Of a stretch of 53,980 nucleotides of DNA, positions 8,466-17,014 are shown in pieces. How positions within the stretch are numbered: the stretch's first letter is position 1; every line of letters begins with the position of its first letter. The DNA comes from Sulfuritalea sp. Lineage in GTDB: Bacteria; Pseudomonadota; Gammaproteobacteria; Burkholderiales; Rhodocyclaceae. The translations under genes were made by a program, and so were the position numbers. The notes under the pieces are model-generated. The model saw nothing but the letters and a program-made list of their open reading frames with translations, searched no databases and was not told the origin of the DNA. The DNA lies in assembly GCA_021738105.1 (NCBI GenBank), contig JAIPCS010000002.1, positions 1 through 53,980 on the forward strand, in the 5' to 3' direction.

Positions 8466-10088
8466 ATGAAAACCAATTTACCCGTTACTCAGATTCAAGT
8501 TCCCTTTCCAAAGGGCCGCTACATAGTCTCGCGAACAAATCTCAAGGGAATAATTACCTACGCCAACGACACCTTCGTTGAAATCAGCGGATTCAGTCGC
8601 GACGAGCTGATTGGCAAGAACCACAACGTGGTGCGCCACCCGGACATGCTCCCCGGCGCGTTCGTATGGCTGTGGGACACGATCAAGAAGGGTCGCCCCT
8701 GGCGTGGCATCGTTAAAAACCGCTGCAAGAATGGCGACTTCTATTGGGTGGATGCGCTGGTTGTACCGGTCCTGAAGAGCGACCGGATCATCGGCTACAT
8801 GTCGGTGCGCACTGAACCGAGTCGCCAGCAGATCGCGGATGCCGAAGCACTCTATAGGCAACTGAAGGAAGGCACGGCGACCATCCCCAAGCCGTCGACC
8901 TGGATGGGCATTCCGCTGGATGCCAAGCTCACCGGCCTCATACTCTGGCTATTGATCGCCCAGGTTCTCGGTACGGCGGCGCACCTGCTGGGACCCGCCA
9001 TGGGGCTGTCAGCGCAAGTGATTGACGGCACGCTACAGTTGCTAAGCATTTCCGGGATTGCGGCGGGTGTCTGGTTGCTGGTCATGAAGACTCAGATCAT
9101 GACCACCATCCATCGCATCACCGGCCGTCTCGAAAATATTTCCCAAGGTGATTTGACTGACACCATTCCATTACATCGTATCGATGAGTTGGGCAGGCTC
9201 AACGACAGCGTAGTCACGATGCAGACCCATCTCAAGGCCATGATGGCGGAGATCGCCGAGGCGGCGGAAATGGTTGGAACTAGTGCCGTCGGCCTTAGTG
9301 CCGAGATGGACCGAACGCGCGCGGTGACCGAGGTTCAATCCGATGCCGCCAGCAGCATTGCCGCAGCAGTCGAACAACTGGTCGTGTCGGTCAATGAAAT
9401 TGCCGACAGTGCACAGCAGGCATCGAAGGCGGTAGAAGCATCGCGCGGGCTTTTGGATGAGGCATCCTTGCGCATGGGTGAAACTCAGAGTGCTTCTCAA
9501 AATGTGGTGACGACTGTCAGTGAAGCGGGGCAGACCATGGCCGAATTGTTTCAATCCATCCTGGCCATTGACCTTGTGAGTCAAGTCATTAAAGGAATTG
9601 CCGATCAGACCAATCTGCTGGCTTTGAACGCAGCCATTGAAGCTGCCCGAGCCGGCGAAACAGGACGGGGCTTCGCAGTGGTTGCTGATGAAGTCAGAAA
9701 GCTGGCTGAGAATTCGAGCAAGCAGACCTCGGAAATTACCGCCAGTGTTCAGGAAATTCAGCGCATCACGCAAATTGCGGTGACTGCGATGGAAGCGGCT
9801 GGGATACATGTTGCTGGTGCCGATAAGGCTGTTGTGGCCGCGCGTGAGGGACTTGACGCAGTAGCTCATCACGGAGAGGAAGTCGCATTCATTTCCCAGC
9901 ACATTGCCGATGGAACCCGTCAGCAATCGGCCGCCGGGAATGAAATCGCGAGCCAAGTAGAAGGTATTGTCAGCGGTATAGACCAGACCGCGTCTTCTAT
10001 TGCCGATGTCACCGGGAAAGCCATGCAGATGAAGGAGACTTCGTCGCGGCTGCGAGAAATGATCGGATATTTCCGGTTTATCCGGTGA
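8466..10088 (+). CDS. PAS-containing methyl-accepting chemotaxis protein (Aer-like)
   Basis: A 540-residue receptor. An N-terminal PAS domain (about 20-115, with [19 protein letters not shown]) resembles that of the redox/energy taxis receptor Aer. It is followed by a hydrophobic hairpin of two membrane segments (about 155-205), a HAMP linker, and a long coiled-coil signalling domain with the conserved hairpin tip [20 protein letters not shown] at 383-402, which contacts CheA and CheW. There is no large periplasmic domain, so the signal is probably sensed inside the cell through PAS. The ATG at 8466 was chosen because the PAS region follows it directly; an open extension to 8427 lacks homology. 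No strong ribosome-binding site is visible. The 267 bases upstream hold no gene. Confidence 0.93.
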   Translation: MKTNLPVTQIQVPFPKGRYIVSRTNLKGIITYANDTFVEISGFSRDELIGKNHNVVRHPDMLPGAFVWLWDTIKKGRPWRGIVKNRCKNGDFYWVDALVVPVLKSDRIIGYMSVRTEPSRQQIADAEALYRQLKEGTATIPKPSTWMGIPLDAKLTGLILWLLIAQVLGTAAHLLGPAMGLSAQVIDGTLQLLSISGIAAGVWLLVMKTQIMTTIHRITGRLENISQGDLTDTIPLHRIDELGRLNDSVVTMQTHLKAMMAEIAEAAEMVGTSAVGLSAEMDRTRAVTEVQSDAASSIAAAVEQLVVSVNEIADSAQQASKAVEASRGLLDEASLRMGETQSASQNVVTTVSEAGQTMAELFQSILAIDLVSQVIKGIADQTNLLALNAAIEAARAGETGRGFAVVADEVRKLAENSSKQTSEITASVQEIQRITQIAVTAMEAAGIHVAGADKAVVAAREGLDAVAHHGEEVAFISQHIADGTRQQSAAGNEIASQVEGIVSGIDQTASSIADVTGKAMQMKETSSRLREMIGYFRFIR

Positions 10089-10119
10089 TCGGAAAGCATG
10101 TGTTCGTGCGCACGCAAAA

Positions 10120-10266
10120 TTGACCATCGTGCTCGACTTGAGCTTCCACTACAAAGAAACCGCGGCACGTGTAGATTTGGATGCCATCGACAAACTGTGT
10201 GAGCTATTTGGCGTCGAAGTGGGGGAACTGTTCGAGCGCGTGGCGACAACCGACAAAACCAAGTGA
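10120..10266 (+). pseudogene. Remnant of an XRE-type (HTH_26-like) regulator
   Basis: A 48-codon open frame, starting at TTG, reads LTIVLDL and then FHYKETAARVDLDAIDKLCE, followed by LFGVEVGELFERV. The second half matches the C-terminal part of small Cro/C1-type regulators, in which a 'xVDLxxLDxLCxxFxCxVGDLxE' pattern ends the helix-turn-helix fold. The DNA-reading helices that should lie between LDL and FHYKET are absent, so an internal deletion is likely. There is no good start codon or ribosome-binding site. Confidence 0.55.
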
Positions 10267-10417
10267 GCGGGTCACAAACCAGTGCCCGCTTGTATTGTCG
10301 ACTCAACGACAAATCCGCGTAAGAGGCGATCAACAGTTGCCATGGCCCAAATTCCACGTAGCGAAAATACCCAAAGGTCAGAAGTCGCCTCAATGCCGAG
10401 TCTGGTGTTTTGAGGGT

Positions 10418-10461
10418 GGGCCATTGATGGGCCATTCGTGGGCCATCTGTGGGCCATGCGC
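10418..10461. repeat. Four tandem copies of an 11-bp unit
   Basis: GGGCCATTGAT, GGGCCATTCGT, GGGCCATCTGT and GGGCCATGCGC follow one another with an 11-base period. GGGCCAT is constant and the last four bases vary. The copies lie just before a terminator hairpin in the gap before tRNA-fMet. Confidence 0.8.
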
Positions 10462-10480
10462 CAAATCGCGGTCCAACGCA

Positions 10481-10524
10481 ACAGGGCCAACCACCGCTAA
10501 GTGATTGGCCCTGTTGTCTTTTTA
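10481..10524 (+). terminator. Intrinsic terminator facing right
   Basis: ACAGGGCCAA (10481-10490) pairs perfectly with TTGGCCCTGT (10505-10514) around a 14-base loop, followed by TGTCTTTTTATT. The T-rich side is on the plus strand, so it would end transcripts coming from the chemoreceptor side. The reverse side has no T-run, so it does not look like the terminator of the minus-strand tRNA. Confidence 0.75.
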
Positions 10525-10525
10525 T

Positions 10526-10602
<77 letters not shown>

Positions 10603-10641
10603 TCAGAGAGGGGCAATTATAGTTGGATATGCGGCAGTGCG

Positions 10642-10670
10642 TCAACGCAAATGCCGGAAAACGATATAAT
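10642..10670 (+). promoter_or_regulatory. Probable sigma-70 promoter of ahcY
   Basis: A perfect -10 hexamer TATAAT lies at 10665-10670, just before the riboswitch, so transcription would start near 10677. No good -35 element is present at the usual distance (TCAACG at 10642-10647 is poor). The position relative to the aptamer supports the call. Confidence 0.6.
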
Positions 10671-10678
10671 CTTTGGCT

Positions 10679-10750
10679 TCCGAGGAGCGCTGCAAGGGTA
10701 GTTTCAATGTGCCCCCCAGGCTCGGACCATTTTCAAACTGCGCTCACCCA
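10679..10750 (+). promoter_or_regulatory. SAH riboswitch
   Basis: The leader contains the conserved core of the S-adenosylhomocysteine riboswitch: CGAGGAGCGCTGC (10681-10693), CAGGCTCGG (10717-10725) and GCGCTCACCC (10740-10749). CCGAG at 10680-10684 can pair with CTCGG at 10721-10725 to close P1. GAGCGC at 10685-10690 can pair with GCGCTC at 10740-10745 to form the pseudoknot. This class is known upstream of ahcY in beta- and gammaproteobacteria, where binding of SAH turns the gene on. The ahcY start lies about 58 bases downstream. Confidence 0.92.
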
Positions 10751-10807
10751 ACCCGTACCGGGCAGGGTGAGTTCGCCTCCCTCCCGGTCACTGTTCAAGG
10801 AACCCTC

Positions 10808-12229
10808 ATGAACGCTGTGACTAACGCTGCTACCAAAAACCAAGACTACGTTATTGCTGACCTCGGCCTTGCCGACTGGGGACGCAAGGAAATCCGCATT
10901 GCCGAGACCGAGATGCCTGGCCTGATGGCGATACGCGAGGAATTCGCCAAAAGCCAGCCGCTCAAAGGCGCGCGCATTACCGGCAGCCTGCACATGACGA
11001 TCCAGACGGCGGTGCTGATTGAAACGCTGACTGCGCTGGGCGCCGAAGTGCGCTGGGCGTCGTGCAATATCTTCTCGACCCAGGATCATGCGGCAGCAGC
11101 GATCGCCGCCGATGGCGTGGCCGTATTTGCCGTCAAGGGCGAAACTCTGGTCGACTACTGGGATTACACACATCGTATTTTCGAGTGGCCCGACAATGGC
11201 TACTCCAACATGATCCTCGACGATGGCGGTGACGCGACCTTGCTGCTGCATCTGGGTGCAAGAGCGGAGAAAGACATATCGGTACTGGCCAATCCCGGCG
11301 CTGAAGAGGAACAGATTCTGTTCGCGGCCATCAAGGCCAAACTCGCAACCGACAATACCTGGTATTCGACACGTCTGGCACAGATCAAGGGCGTAACGGA
11401 AGAGACCACCACCGGAGTGCATCGCCTGTATCAGATGCACGAGCGCGGCGAACTGAAGATTCCGGCGATCAACGTGAATGACTCCGTCACCAAATCGAAG
11501 TTCGACAATCTCTACGGCTGTCGCGAGTCGCTGGTTGATGGCATCAAGCGCGCCACCGACGTGATGATTGCCGGCAAGGTTGCCCTGATCGCCGGGTACG
11601 GCGATGTGGGCAAGGGATCGGCTCAGGCCATGCGTGCGCTGTCGGCCCAGGTATGGGTCACCGAGATTGATCCGATCTGTGCCCTGCAGGCAGCGATGGA
11701 AGGCTATCGCGTCGTCACCATGGAATACGCCGCCGACAAGGCCGACATCTTCGTCACCTGCACCGGCAACTTCCATGTCATCAACCACGACCACATGGCG
11801 AAGATGAAAGATCAGGCCATCGTCTGCAACATCGGTCACTTCGACAACGAGATCGATGTCGCCTCTGTCGAGAAATATGAGTGGGAAGAAATCAAGCCGC
11901 AGGTCGATCACATCATCTTCCCCGATGGCAAACGCATCATTCTTCTGGCCAAGGGTCGCCTGGTGAATCTGGGCTGCGGTACGGGACATCCCAGCTATGT
12001 GATGTCTTCATCATTCGCAAACCAGACCATCGCGCAGATTGAGCTCTTCACGCGTAACGCAGACTACCCGGTGGGCGTCTACACATTGCCCAAGCACCTT
12101 GACGAGAAAGTGGCACGCTTGCAGCTCAAAAAGCTGAACTCGCAACTGTCCGAACTGACCGACCAGCAAGCCGCCTACATCGGCGTGCCCAAGGAAGGGC
12201 CTTACAAGACAGATCAATACCGCTACTGA
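10808..12229 (+). CDS. ahcY: Adenosylhomocysteinase
   Basis: A 473-residue cytosolic enzyme that reversibly splits S-adenosylhomocysteine into adenosine and homocysteine, relieving product inhibition of methyltransferases. The NAD-binding loop [10 protein letters not shown] starts at G263, and the family's C-terminal end KTDQYRY is present. Length is normal. The ATG at 10808 has AAGGA 7 bases upstream; the frame is open further upstream through the riboswitch but is not coding there. It heads a three-gene group with a membrane protein and metF, which links SAH recycling to methionine regeneration, and is controlled by the SAH riboswitch in its leader. Confidence 0.98.
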   Translation: MNAVTNAATKNQDYVIADLGLADWGRKEIRIAETEMPGLMAIREEFAKSQPLKGARITGSLHMTIQTAVLIETLTALGAEVRWASCNIFSTQDHAAAAIAADGVAVFAVKGETLVDYWDYTHRIFEWPDNGYSNMILDDGGDATLLLHLGARAEKDISVLANPGAEEEQILFAAIKAKLATDNTWYSTRLAQIKGVTEETTTGVHRLYQMHERGELKIPAINVNDSVTKSKFDNLYGCRESLVDGIKRATDVMIAGKVALIAGYGDVGKGSAQAMRALSAQVWVTEIDPICALQAAMEGYRVVTMEYAADKADIFVTCTGNFHVINHDHMAKMKDQAIVCNIGHFDNEIDVASVEKYEWEEIKPQVDHIIFPDGKRIILLAKGRLVNLGCGTGHPSYVMSSSFANQTIAQIELFTRNADYPVGVYTLPKHLDEKVARLQLKKLNSQLSELTDQQAAYIGVPKEGPYKTDQYRY

Positions 12230-12265
12230 GCCCGGAAACGTCTGCCGTCTCACAAGGAGAGATTG

Positions 12266-12655
12266 ATGCGCCTGCTGGTTGTCTGGCTGATCAACGCCCT
12301 TGCACTGTTGGCCCTGCCCTACCTGTTGCCCTCGATACACGTTGCCAGTTTCGCAACGGCACTGGGGGTGGCGGTGGTGCTGGGCCTGATCAACGCGGTG
12401 ATCCGTCCGATACTGTTGCTGCTCACCCTGCCGGTCACGCTATTGACGCTGGGGTTGTTCATCTTCGTCATCAACGGTCTGATGTTCCTCCTCGCGGCTC
12501 GGTTGCTCGACGGCTTCGTGGTGGACGGATTCATTGCCGGCGTCATTGGCTCAATGCTGTACAGCGTGATCTCCTGGATGCTGACGCGACTACTACTGAA
12601 CGAACCGCAGCGCGGTCCGAAACTGCGAACCATCACGCCCAAGGATCTGGAATGA
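12266..12655 (+). CDS. Small four-helix membrane protein (phage holin family IV / YvlD-like)
   Basis: A 129-residue, very hydrophobic protein with about four membrane segments: LVVWLINALALLALPYLL, an ALGVAVVLGLINAV segment, LLTLPVTLLTLGLFIFVI, and a final FIAGVIGSMLYSVISWML. The GLINAVIRPILLLLTLPVTL pattern is characteristic of the 'mycobacterial 4TM phage holin' family. Despite the name this is a chromosomal housekeeping-context protein of unknown role. ATG 12266 has AAGGAGA at the right distance. It sits between ahcY and metF, and its stop overlaps the metF start by four bases, indicating translational coupling. Confidence 0.85.
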   Translation: MRLLVVWLINALALLALPYLLPSIHVASFATALGVAVVLGLINAVIRPILLLLTLPVTLLTLGLFIFVINGLMFLLAARLLDGFVVDGFIAGVIGSMLYSVISWMLTRLLLNEPQRGPKLRTITPKDLE

Positions 12656-13500
12656 CACTTGAACTATCCATCGAGTTTTTCCCGCCACAAACCGCCGAGG
12701 GCATGGAGAAGTTGCGCCAGACCCGCAGGCGGCTTGCCGCACTGAAGCCGGAGTTTTTCTCGGTGACCTATGGTGCGGGCGGTTCGACTCGCGAGCGAAC
12801 ACTCGAAACGGTAATGGAGATTGCTGCCGAGGGCTACAATGCCGCGCCGCATTTGTCTTGCGTTGGTTCCACGCGAGACAGCATCCGCGACATGCTCGCC
12901 GGGTTCAAAGAACGCGGCATTGGCCGTATTGTTGCCTTGCGCGGAGATCTGCCTTCGGGAATGGCAGATGCCGGTGAGTTCCGCTACGCCAACGAACTGG
13001 TGGCATTCATCCGGGCCGAAACCGGCGACTGTTTTCACATCGAGGTCGCCGCGTATCCCGAATGGCATCCCCAAGCCAGAAGCCCGCGCGAAGACCTGCT
13101 CAATTTCAAGCGCAAGATCGACGCCGGTGCGAGTTCGGCCATCACGCAGTACTTCTACAACGTGGACGCATATGAGCATTTCGTCGCAGAGGCAAGGGCG
13201 CTCGGCGTGGTCGTTCCGATTGTCCCGGGCGTCATGCCCATTGCCAGTTTCAGCAAACTGGCCCGATTCTCTGATGCCTGCGGAGCGGAAATTCCGCGAT
13301 GGATGCGCCGCAAATTCGAAAGTTTCGGCGACGACGCAGACTCCATTCGGGCCTTTGGACTGGACGTGGTAACAGAGCTTTGCCAGCGACTGATAGAACG
13401 CGGGGCACCGGGGCTGCACTTCTATTCAATGAACCAGGCGGGGCTCACATTAGAGCTCTGCAAAAGACTGGGCTTGATGCCTATTCAACAGCCTTCGTGA
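12652..13500 (+). CDS. metF: 5,10-methylenetetrahydrofolate reductase
   Basis: A 282-residue FAD-dependent TIM-barrel enzyme that reduces methylene-THF to methyl-THF for methionine synthesis. The N-terminal SIEFFPPQT and VTYGAGGSTRERTLE are MetF hallmarks, and LRGDLP with the ITQYFYN segment are also present. Length is normal. Its ATG overlaps the stop of the preceding gene (ATGA). With ahcY it forms a methyl-cycle operon, so it is probably co-transcribed behind the SAH riboswitch. A terminator follows. Confidence 0.97.
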   Translation: MTLELSIEFFPPQTAEGMEKLRQTRRRLAALKPEFFSVTYGAGGSTRERTLETVMEIAAEGYNAAPHLSCVGSTRDSIRDMLAGFKERGIGRIVALRGDLPSGMADAGEFRYANELVAFIRAETGDCFHIEVAAYPEWHPQARSPREDLLNFKRKIDAGASSAITQYFYNVDAYEHFVAEARALGVVVPIVPGVMPIASFSKLARFSDACGAEIPRWMRRKFESFGDDADSIRAFGLDVVTELCQRLIERGAPGLHFYSMNQAGLTLELCKRLGLMPIQQPS

Positions 13501-13570
13501 AAATAGCTTTGCCAAAGTGCTTCCACTGCGGTGGGTAACTTTGGTGGGTTTAATTCGCGCAGTTCCAATG

Positions 13571-13605
13571 ACGCCTCGCCCCTGACCGGGTGGGGCGTTT
13601 TTCTT
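13571..13605 (+). terminator. Intrinsic terminator after metF
   Basis: An 11-bp stem, ACGCCTCGCCC (13571-13581) with GGGTGGGGCGT (13588-13598), contains two G-T pairs, has a 6-base loop and is followed by TTTTTCTTT. It ends the ahcY-metF unit. Confidence 0.88.
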
Positions 13606-13687
13606 TAGGTGATTCCCCAAACGGCGCCTCTCGCGTGACAAGACTCCATCGCTGGGGCAAAATTCAAAAAAGATATGGGGCTAGTAA

Positions 13688-14155
13688 ATGAACGGCCAAG
13701 ATCAACAAATCCGACTGAATGAAGCTCGACCACATCAGCCACTGATCAAATGGCCTGGCGGCAAGCGAGCCTTGACTGGCTCGATCCTCAAGTACGTCCC
13801 GGAGCAATTCGGTACATATTACGAACCATTCATGGGTGGCGGCGCAGTGTTTTTTGCACTCCGTCCCGAAAGCGCGATCCTTTCGGACACAAACGTAGAT
13901 CTAATCAACGCCTATATTCAGGTCCGGGACAATGCCGAAGCACTTGCGCGAGTCCTCAAATCATTCAAGAACTCTGAGAGCGACTACTATGCCATTCGTG
14001 CGACGTCACCTCGAACGCCGGTCCGGAAGGCTGCACGAATGCTTTATTTGGCTCGCCTTTCGTTCAACGGTATCCATCGAGTAAATTTGCGTGGTGAATT
14101 CAACGTTCCCTATGGCTACAAAACTCATCTTACGGCATTTGATGAGGCCTGTTGA
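13688..14155 (+). pseudogene. Truncated Dam-type adenine-N6 DNA methyltransferase
   Basis: The first 154 or so residues of a D12-class adenine methyltransferase. PLIKWPGGKR (18-27) and the SAM-binding motif YEPFMGGGAVFF (45-56) are intact, and RMLYLARLSFNGIHRVN is typical of the family. The catalytic DPPY motif and the rest of the usual 270-290 residues are missing. Homology stops at FDEA, codon 14147-14149; the last codon (TGT) and the TGA come from the next block of DNA, which looks like an insertion-sequence end. The protein would be inactive as a methyltransferase. Confidence 0.85.
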
Positions 14156-14257
14156 TTTGCACGTCGAATTGACCCAGGGTTTTCATCTAAATCTGACCCA
14201 ACGGATTGGTGCCCAGTATAACTAGGCGGATGTGGATAAGTCTTCGGTCTCGGGTGG
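14150..14257. mobile_element. Possible insertion-sequence end (IS21-like) remnant
   Basis: The dam-like frame breaks at 14149/14150, where TGTTGATTTGCACGTCGAAT begins. The motif TGACCCA occurs at 14170-14176 and again at 14194-14200. Repeated short motifs behind a TG terminus resemble IS21-family ends. No transposase gene and no second end were seen, so only a remnant can be claimed. The family name is recalled by resemblance and is uncertain. Confidence 0.35.
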
Positions 14258-14284
14258 TTGATCTCCTTTGGGTTTAGGTTGTCG

Positions 14285-14731
14285 AGCACGGCCCGGCTGC
14301 AGGACAAGCAGTTCACGCCGGATGTCACGCCGGTGCTGCGCAACATGAAAGCTGCACGGCAGGTGGAGGCTGTGGAACTGATGGTGGCGAGTAACACCAT
14401 CACTGTCGCGCATGCCGATGCCTTGCTCAAGGCCACGCCCCCGGAGCAGCGCACCGACTACAAACCTGCCGAGCGTGACAAACAATTGGCGCCCATCGAG
14501 TAGATCGTCAAACTCGAAAAGGAGATGAGCCAAGTCCAGACCCAGTACAAGGATGCCGAAGAAAACTACGGCTCCAACTTGCTGAACCTGGTGGTCGCCA
14601 AAGGCTACCTGACCAAGCTGCTCTGCAATGAGGCCGTCAAAAGCTATATCACCCGCCACGAACCGGAAATCTTGGAGCATTTCGAACTGGTATTGAACAC
14701 GGTCAGCATGGAAGAGGCGGTGCAGCAGTAA
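14285..14731 (+). pseudogene. 3' remnant of a plasmid RepB/ParB-type partition gene
   Basis: The frame reads LQDKQFTPDVTPVLRNMKAA, then RQVEAVELMVASNTITVAHA, and after a TAG at 14501-14503 continues in the same frame with EKEMSQVQTQYKDAEENYGS and NLLNLVVAKGYLTKLL, then PEILEHFE. This matches the C-terminal RepB domain of ParB/RepB/Spo0J-like partition proteins, in which 'RQIEAAELMV' and 'LNLVVARGYL' are typical. The N-terminal ParB-like part is missing and the TAG probably replaced CAG or a similar codon. A TAA at 14729-14731 ends the recognisable part, though the same frame continues open for about 60 codons. It marks a decayed plasmid or integrative element. Confidence 0.75.
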
Positions 14732-14876
14732 CTGGAGGCCGATGGTGAATCTGAAGAGGATCCCGACAGCAACGACCAACCGGCTGCAGAAAACATTCAA
14801 CAACGAAATCCCTGGATCAGGAAACGACGCCGCCACCGAATAGGAAGCACAAATGAAATGAACGATGGGAATGTCA

Positions 14877-14906
14877 TTGCCGCGCTGCAATACCGAGTGG
14901 TAAAAT
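14877..14906 (+). promoter_or_regulatory. Candidate sigma-70 promoter of the rfaH-like gene
   Basis: TTGCCG (14877-14882) and TAAAAT (14901-14906) are separated by 18 bases and lie 33 bases before the start codon at 14939. Four of six and five of six bases match the consensus. This is a prediction from sequence only. Confidence 0.4.
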
Positions 14907-14938
14907 GCTGACAATAACGGTAACCTTCGGAGGTGACG

Positions 14939-15436
14939 ATGCACTGGTATCTCGTTCATACCAAGCCCAGACAGGAAAAGTGTGCCTTGGACAACCTCCA
15001 CCGGCAGGGTTATCAGTGCTACCTCCCAACCCTCCCATCAGAAAAGCTCCGTCTGGGCCTGGTGACAGTTGTGGATGAGCCCCTGTTCCCACGCTACCTG
15101 TTCATCCGCTTAGGTCAGGGAGACTCAGCCAAGAGCCGGGCGCCGATCCGTTCGACCAAGGGCGTCAGCCGACTGGTCAGCTTTGGGATCGAACCGGCGC
15201 AGGTAACTGATGACCTGATCGAACTGTTGCGAACACAGGAAGCGTCGGTTCAGACTGAACCCGAGCGCTTGTTCAAGCCCGGTGAGCGCGTTCGTCTGAC
15301 AAAAGCGCCGTTTGCTGGTATCGAGGGCATCTACCAAATGGCCGATGGCGAGCGTCGGGTCGTGGTGCTGATCGAGATGCTGAGCAAGCCCGTCGCGGTG
15401 CGTGTCGTGCCGGCCAGTTTGCGCAAGGCGAGCTGA
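14939..15436 (+). CDS. rfaH: RfaH-type specialised NusG antiterminator
   Basis: A 165-residue NusG paralogue. The N-terminal NGN domain starts with MHWYLVHTKPRQEKCALDNL, and FPRYLFIRL is a typical RfaH/NusG core. The C-terminal KOW-like domain includes PFAGIEGIYQ and RVVVLIEML. RfaH proteins are recruited to RNA polymerase paused at an ops sequence and suppress termination through long polysaccharide operons. ATG 14939 has GGAGG 5 bases upstream. An ops element lies 174 bases after its stop, ahead of the polysaccharide genes, so it most likely acts in cis on this locus. It could also be one of several NusG paralogues in the genome. Confidence 0.9.
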   Translation: MHWYLVHTKPRQEKCALDNLHRQGYQCYLPTLPSEKLRLGLVTVVDEPLFPRYLFIRLGQGDSAKSRAPIRSTKGVSRLVSFGIEPAQVTDDLIELLRTQEASVQTEPERLFKPGERVRLTKAPFAGIEGIYQMADGERRVVVLIEMLSKPVAVRVVPASLRKAS

Positions 15437-15609
15437 CAAACCTGCCTCGTTATTGCCTGTTTGGCAAAAACGTTTCTGAAAGTCATCAGGGTGTGGCACA
15501 ATTACGTTCGTCCATCGAACTAGCGGTAGTTCCCTTTGCCGCGCGTCTTTTATCATCCGGACTCCCTGTTGGACCTCGCAGACCGCGCTTGCTGATCGTG
15601 AAACGGCAA

Positions 15610-15621
15610 GGCGGTAGCGTG
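15610..15621 (+). promoter_or_regulatory. ops element (RfaH recruitment site)
   Basis: GGCGGTAGCGTG matches the known operon polarity suppressor core GGCGGTAGNNTG used by RfaH. It lies between the rfaH-like gene and the first gene of the polysaccharide operon, at the position expected in an untranslated leader. When polymerase pauses there, the exposed non-template strand recruits RfaH. The promoter itself should lie in the 173 bases after rfaH (15437-15609) or further upstream; no strong promoter was identified. Confidence 0.88.
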
Positions 15622-15632
15622 CCTAAATCACC

Positions 15633-16004
15633 TTGAGCCTCGTATCCCCATTTCAGAAATTGGCTGGTTTCCAGGAGGAAATCCAATTCGAAGTCCTGCG
15701 CCGTTTGCATCAGACGCCACAGGTCAGTCAGCGCGCTCTGGCTAAGAATCTGGGCGTTGGTCTTGGCAGTATCAATTTCTGTGTCCAGGCCCTGGTGGAA
15801 AAGGGCTTGGTCAAGATGCAAAACTTCAGCCAGAGCAAGAACAAGCTGCGTTATGCCTATTTGCTGACGCCGGCTGGGGTGGCTGAAAAGTCAAAGCTGA
15901 CCGCGGAGTTTTTGAGGCGGAAGGTTGCTGAGTATGAAGCCCTGCAAATTGAAATAGAGCAGCTTAAGTCCGAAATACCGAACATCATTAAGAGGGGTCC
16001 ATGA
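15633..16004 (+). CDS. MarR-type EPS-associated transcriptional regulator
   Basis: About 123 residues with a winged helix-turn-helix: [20 protein letters not shown] followed by [20 protein letters not shown] and a wing ([20 protein letters not shown]), then a C-terminal helix rich in KVAEYEALQ. This matches the small MarR-like family found at the head of exopolysaccharide loci, often next to RfaH/NusG. No ATG fits: candidate starts are TTG at 15633 and TTG at 15660, and neither has a clear ribosome-binding site. The frame is closed by a TAA at 15624. The last four bases overlap the next start (ATGA). Confidence 0.83.
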   Translation: MSLVSPFQKLAGFQEEIQFEVLRRLHQTPQVSQRALAKNLGVGLGSINFCVQALVEKGLVKMQNFSQSKNKLRYAYLLTPAGVAEKSKLTAEFLRRKVAEYEALQIEIEQLKSEIPNIIKRGP

Positions 16005-17008
16005 AGGTTCTTGTTACGGGATCAGCTGGATTTATTGGTTCTACCCTAGCGCTACGTCTTTTGGCGCGAGGCGATACGGTTGTAGGCATCGACAACCACA
16101 ATGACTACTACGACCCTGCTATCAAAGAAGCACGGTTGGCCCGGTATGCCAGCCACCCAAACTACACGCACTTGCGTATCGATATCAGTGACCGCAAAGC
16201 AATTGAGAACGCATTCGCCACATACAAGCCGCAACGCGTAGTGAACCTTGCAGCCCAAGCAGGTGTGCGCTATTCCATCGAGAACCCGCTCGCCTACATC
16301 GACAGCAACATCGTCGGCTTTGCCCACATCCTCGAAGGCTGTCGCCACCATGGTGTCGAGCATCTCGTCTATGCCAGCAGTTCCAGCGTCTATGGCGCCA
16401 ATACCGCCATGCCGTTTTCGATTCACCAGAACGTCGACCACCCGCTGAGCCTCTACGCCGCAAGCAAGAAGGCCAACGAGTTGATGGCCCACACCTACAG
16501 CCATCTCTACAACCTGCCCACTACTGGTCTATGTTTCTTTACCGTCTATGGCCCATGGGGGCGACCGGACATGGCGCTATTCAAGTTCACCAAGGCCATC
16601 CTCGCTGGTGAGAAGATCCAAGTCTTTAACTATGGCAAGCATCGCCGCGACTTCACTTACATCGACGATATCGTCGAAGGAGTTATCCGGGTACTTGATC
16701 GTCCTGCACCGCCGAATTTGGACTGGAACAGCGCCAGTCCCGACCCCGGCACAAGCACGGCCCCGTGGCGCGTTTACAACATCGGTAATAACCAACCGGT
16801 CGATCTCATGGACTACATCGCCGCGTTAGAAAGGGCTCTGGGCAAGAAAGTGGAGATGGAGCTATTGCCCTTGCAGGCCGGCGATGTTCCAGATACCTAT
16901 GCCAACGTGGAGGATCTGGAGGAAGAGTTTCACTACAAACCAGCGACGACGGTGAAAGAAGGGATCAACCGCTTCGTCGAGTGGTATCGCAACTATTTCA
17001 AGGCATGA
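16001..17008 (+). CDS. UDP-glucuronate 4-epimerase
   Basis: A 335-residue short-chain dehydrogenase-type epimerase. The NAD-binding GSAGFIG spans 7-13, catalytic Y152 and K156 lie in YAASK, and SSSSVYG supplies the catalytic Ser region. [20 protein letters not shown] is typical of CapI/WbnF-type enzymes that convert UDP-glucuronate to UDP-galacturonate. Length fits. It starts inside the stop of the regulator gene and is followed 6 bases later by a UDP-sugar dehydrogenase. Other UDP-uronate or hexose epimerase activity is possible. Confidence 0.88.
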   Translation: MKVLVTGSAGFIGSTLALRLLARGDTVVGIDNHNDYYDPAIKEARLARYASHPNYTHLRIDISDRKAIENAFATYKPQRVVNLAAQAGVRYSIENPLAYIDSNIVGFAHILEGCRHHGVEHLVYASSSSVYGANTAMPFSIHQNVDHPLSLYAASKKANELMAHTYSHLYNLPTTGLCFFTVYGPWGRPDMALFKFTKAILAGEKIQVFNYGKHRRDFTYIDDIVEGVIRVLDRPAPPNLDWNSASPDPGTSTAPWRVYNIGNNQPVDLMDYIAALERALGKKVEMELLPLQAGDVPDTYANVEDLEEEFHYKPATTVKEGINRFVEWYRNYFKA

Positions 17009-17014
17009 GCAAAC

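Noticed and set aside
9171..10127. Minus-strand open frame (318 codons) opposite the chemoreceptor gene
   Set aside because: It mirrors the repetitive coiled-coil coding region and has no recognisable domain.
10418..10461. Tandem GGGCCAT units considered as a CRISPR-like array
   Set aside because: The period is only 11 bases with no spacer of useful length and no cas genes nearby.
10733..11989. Long minus-strand open frame (418 codons) opposite ahcY
   Set aside because: ahcY on the plus strand is unmistakable and carries its riboswitch; the reverse translation is not similar to any family.
14732..14911. Open continuation of about 60 codons after the TAA of the RepB remnant
   Set aside because: It has no recognisable similarity; an additional readthrough part of the partition gene cannot be shown.
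15494..15510. TGGCAC followed by AATTACG considered as a sigma-54 promoter before the EPS operon
   Set aside because: The second half lacks the TTGC element at the required spacing.
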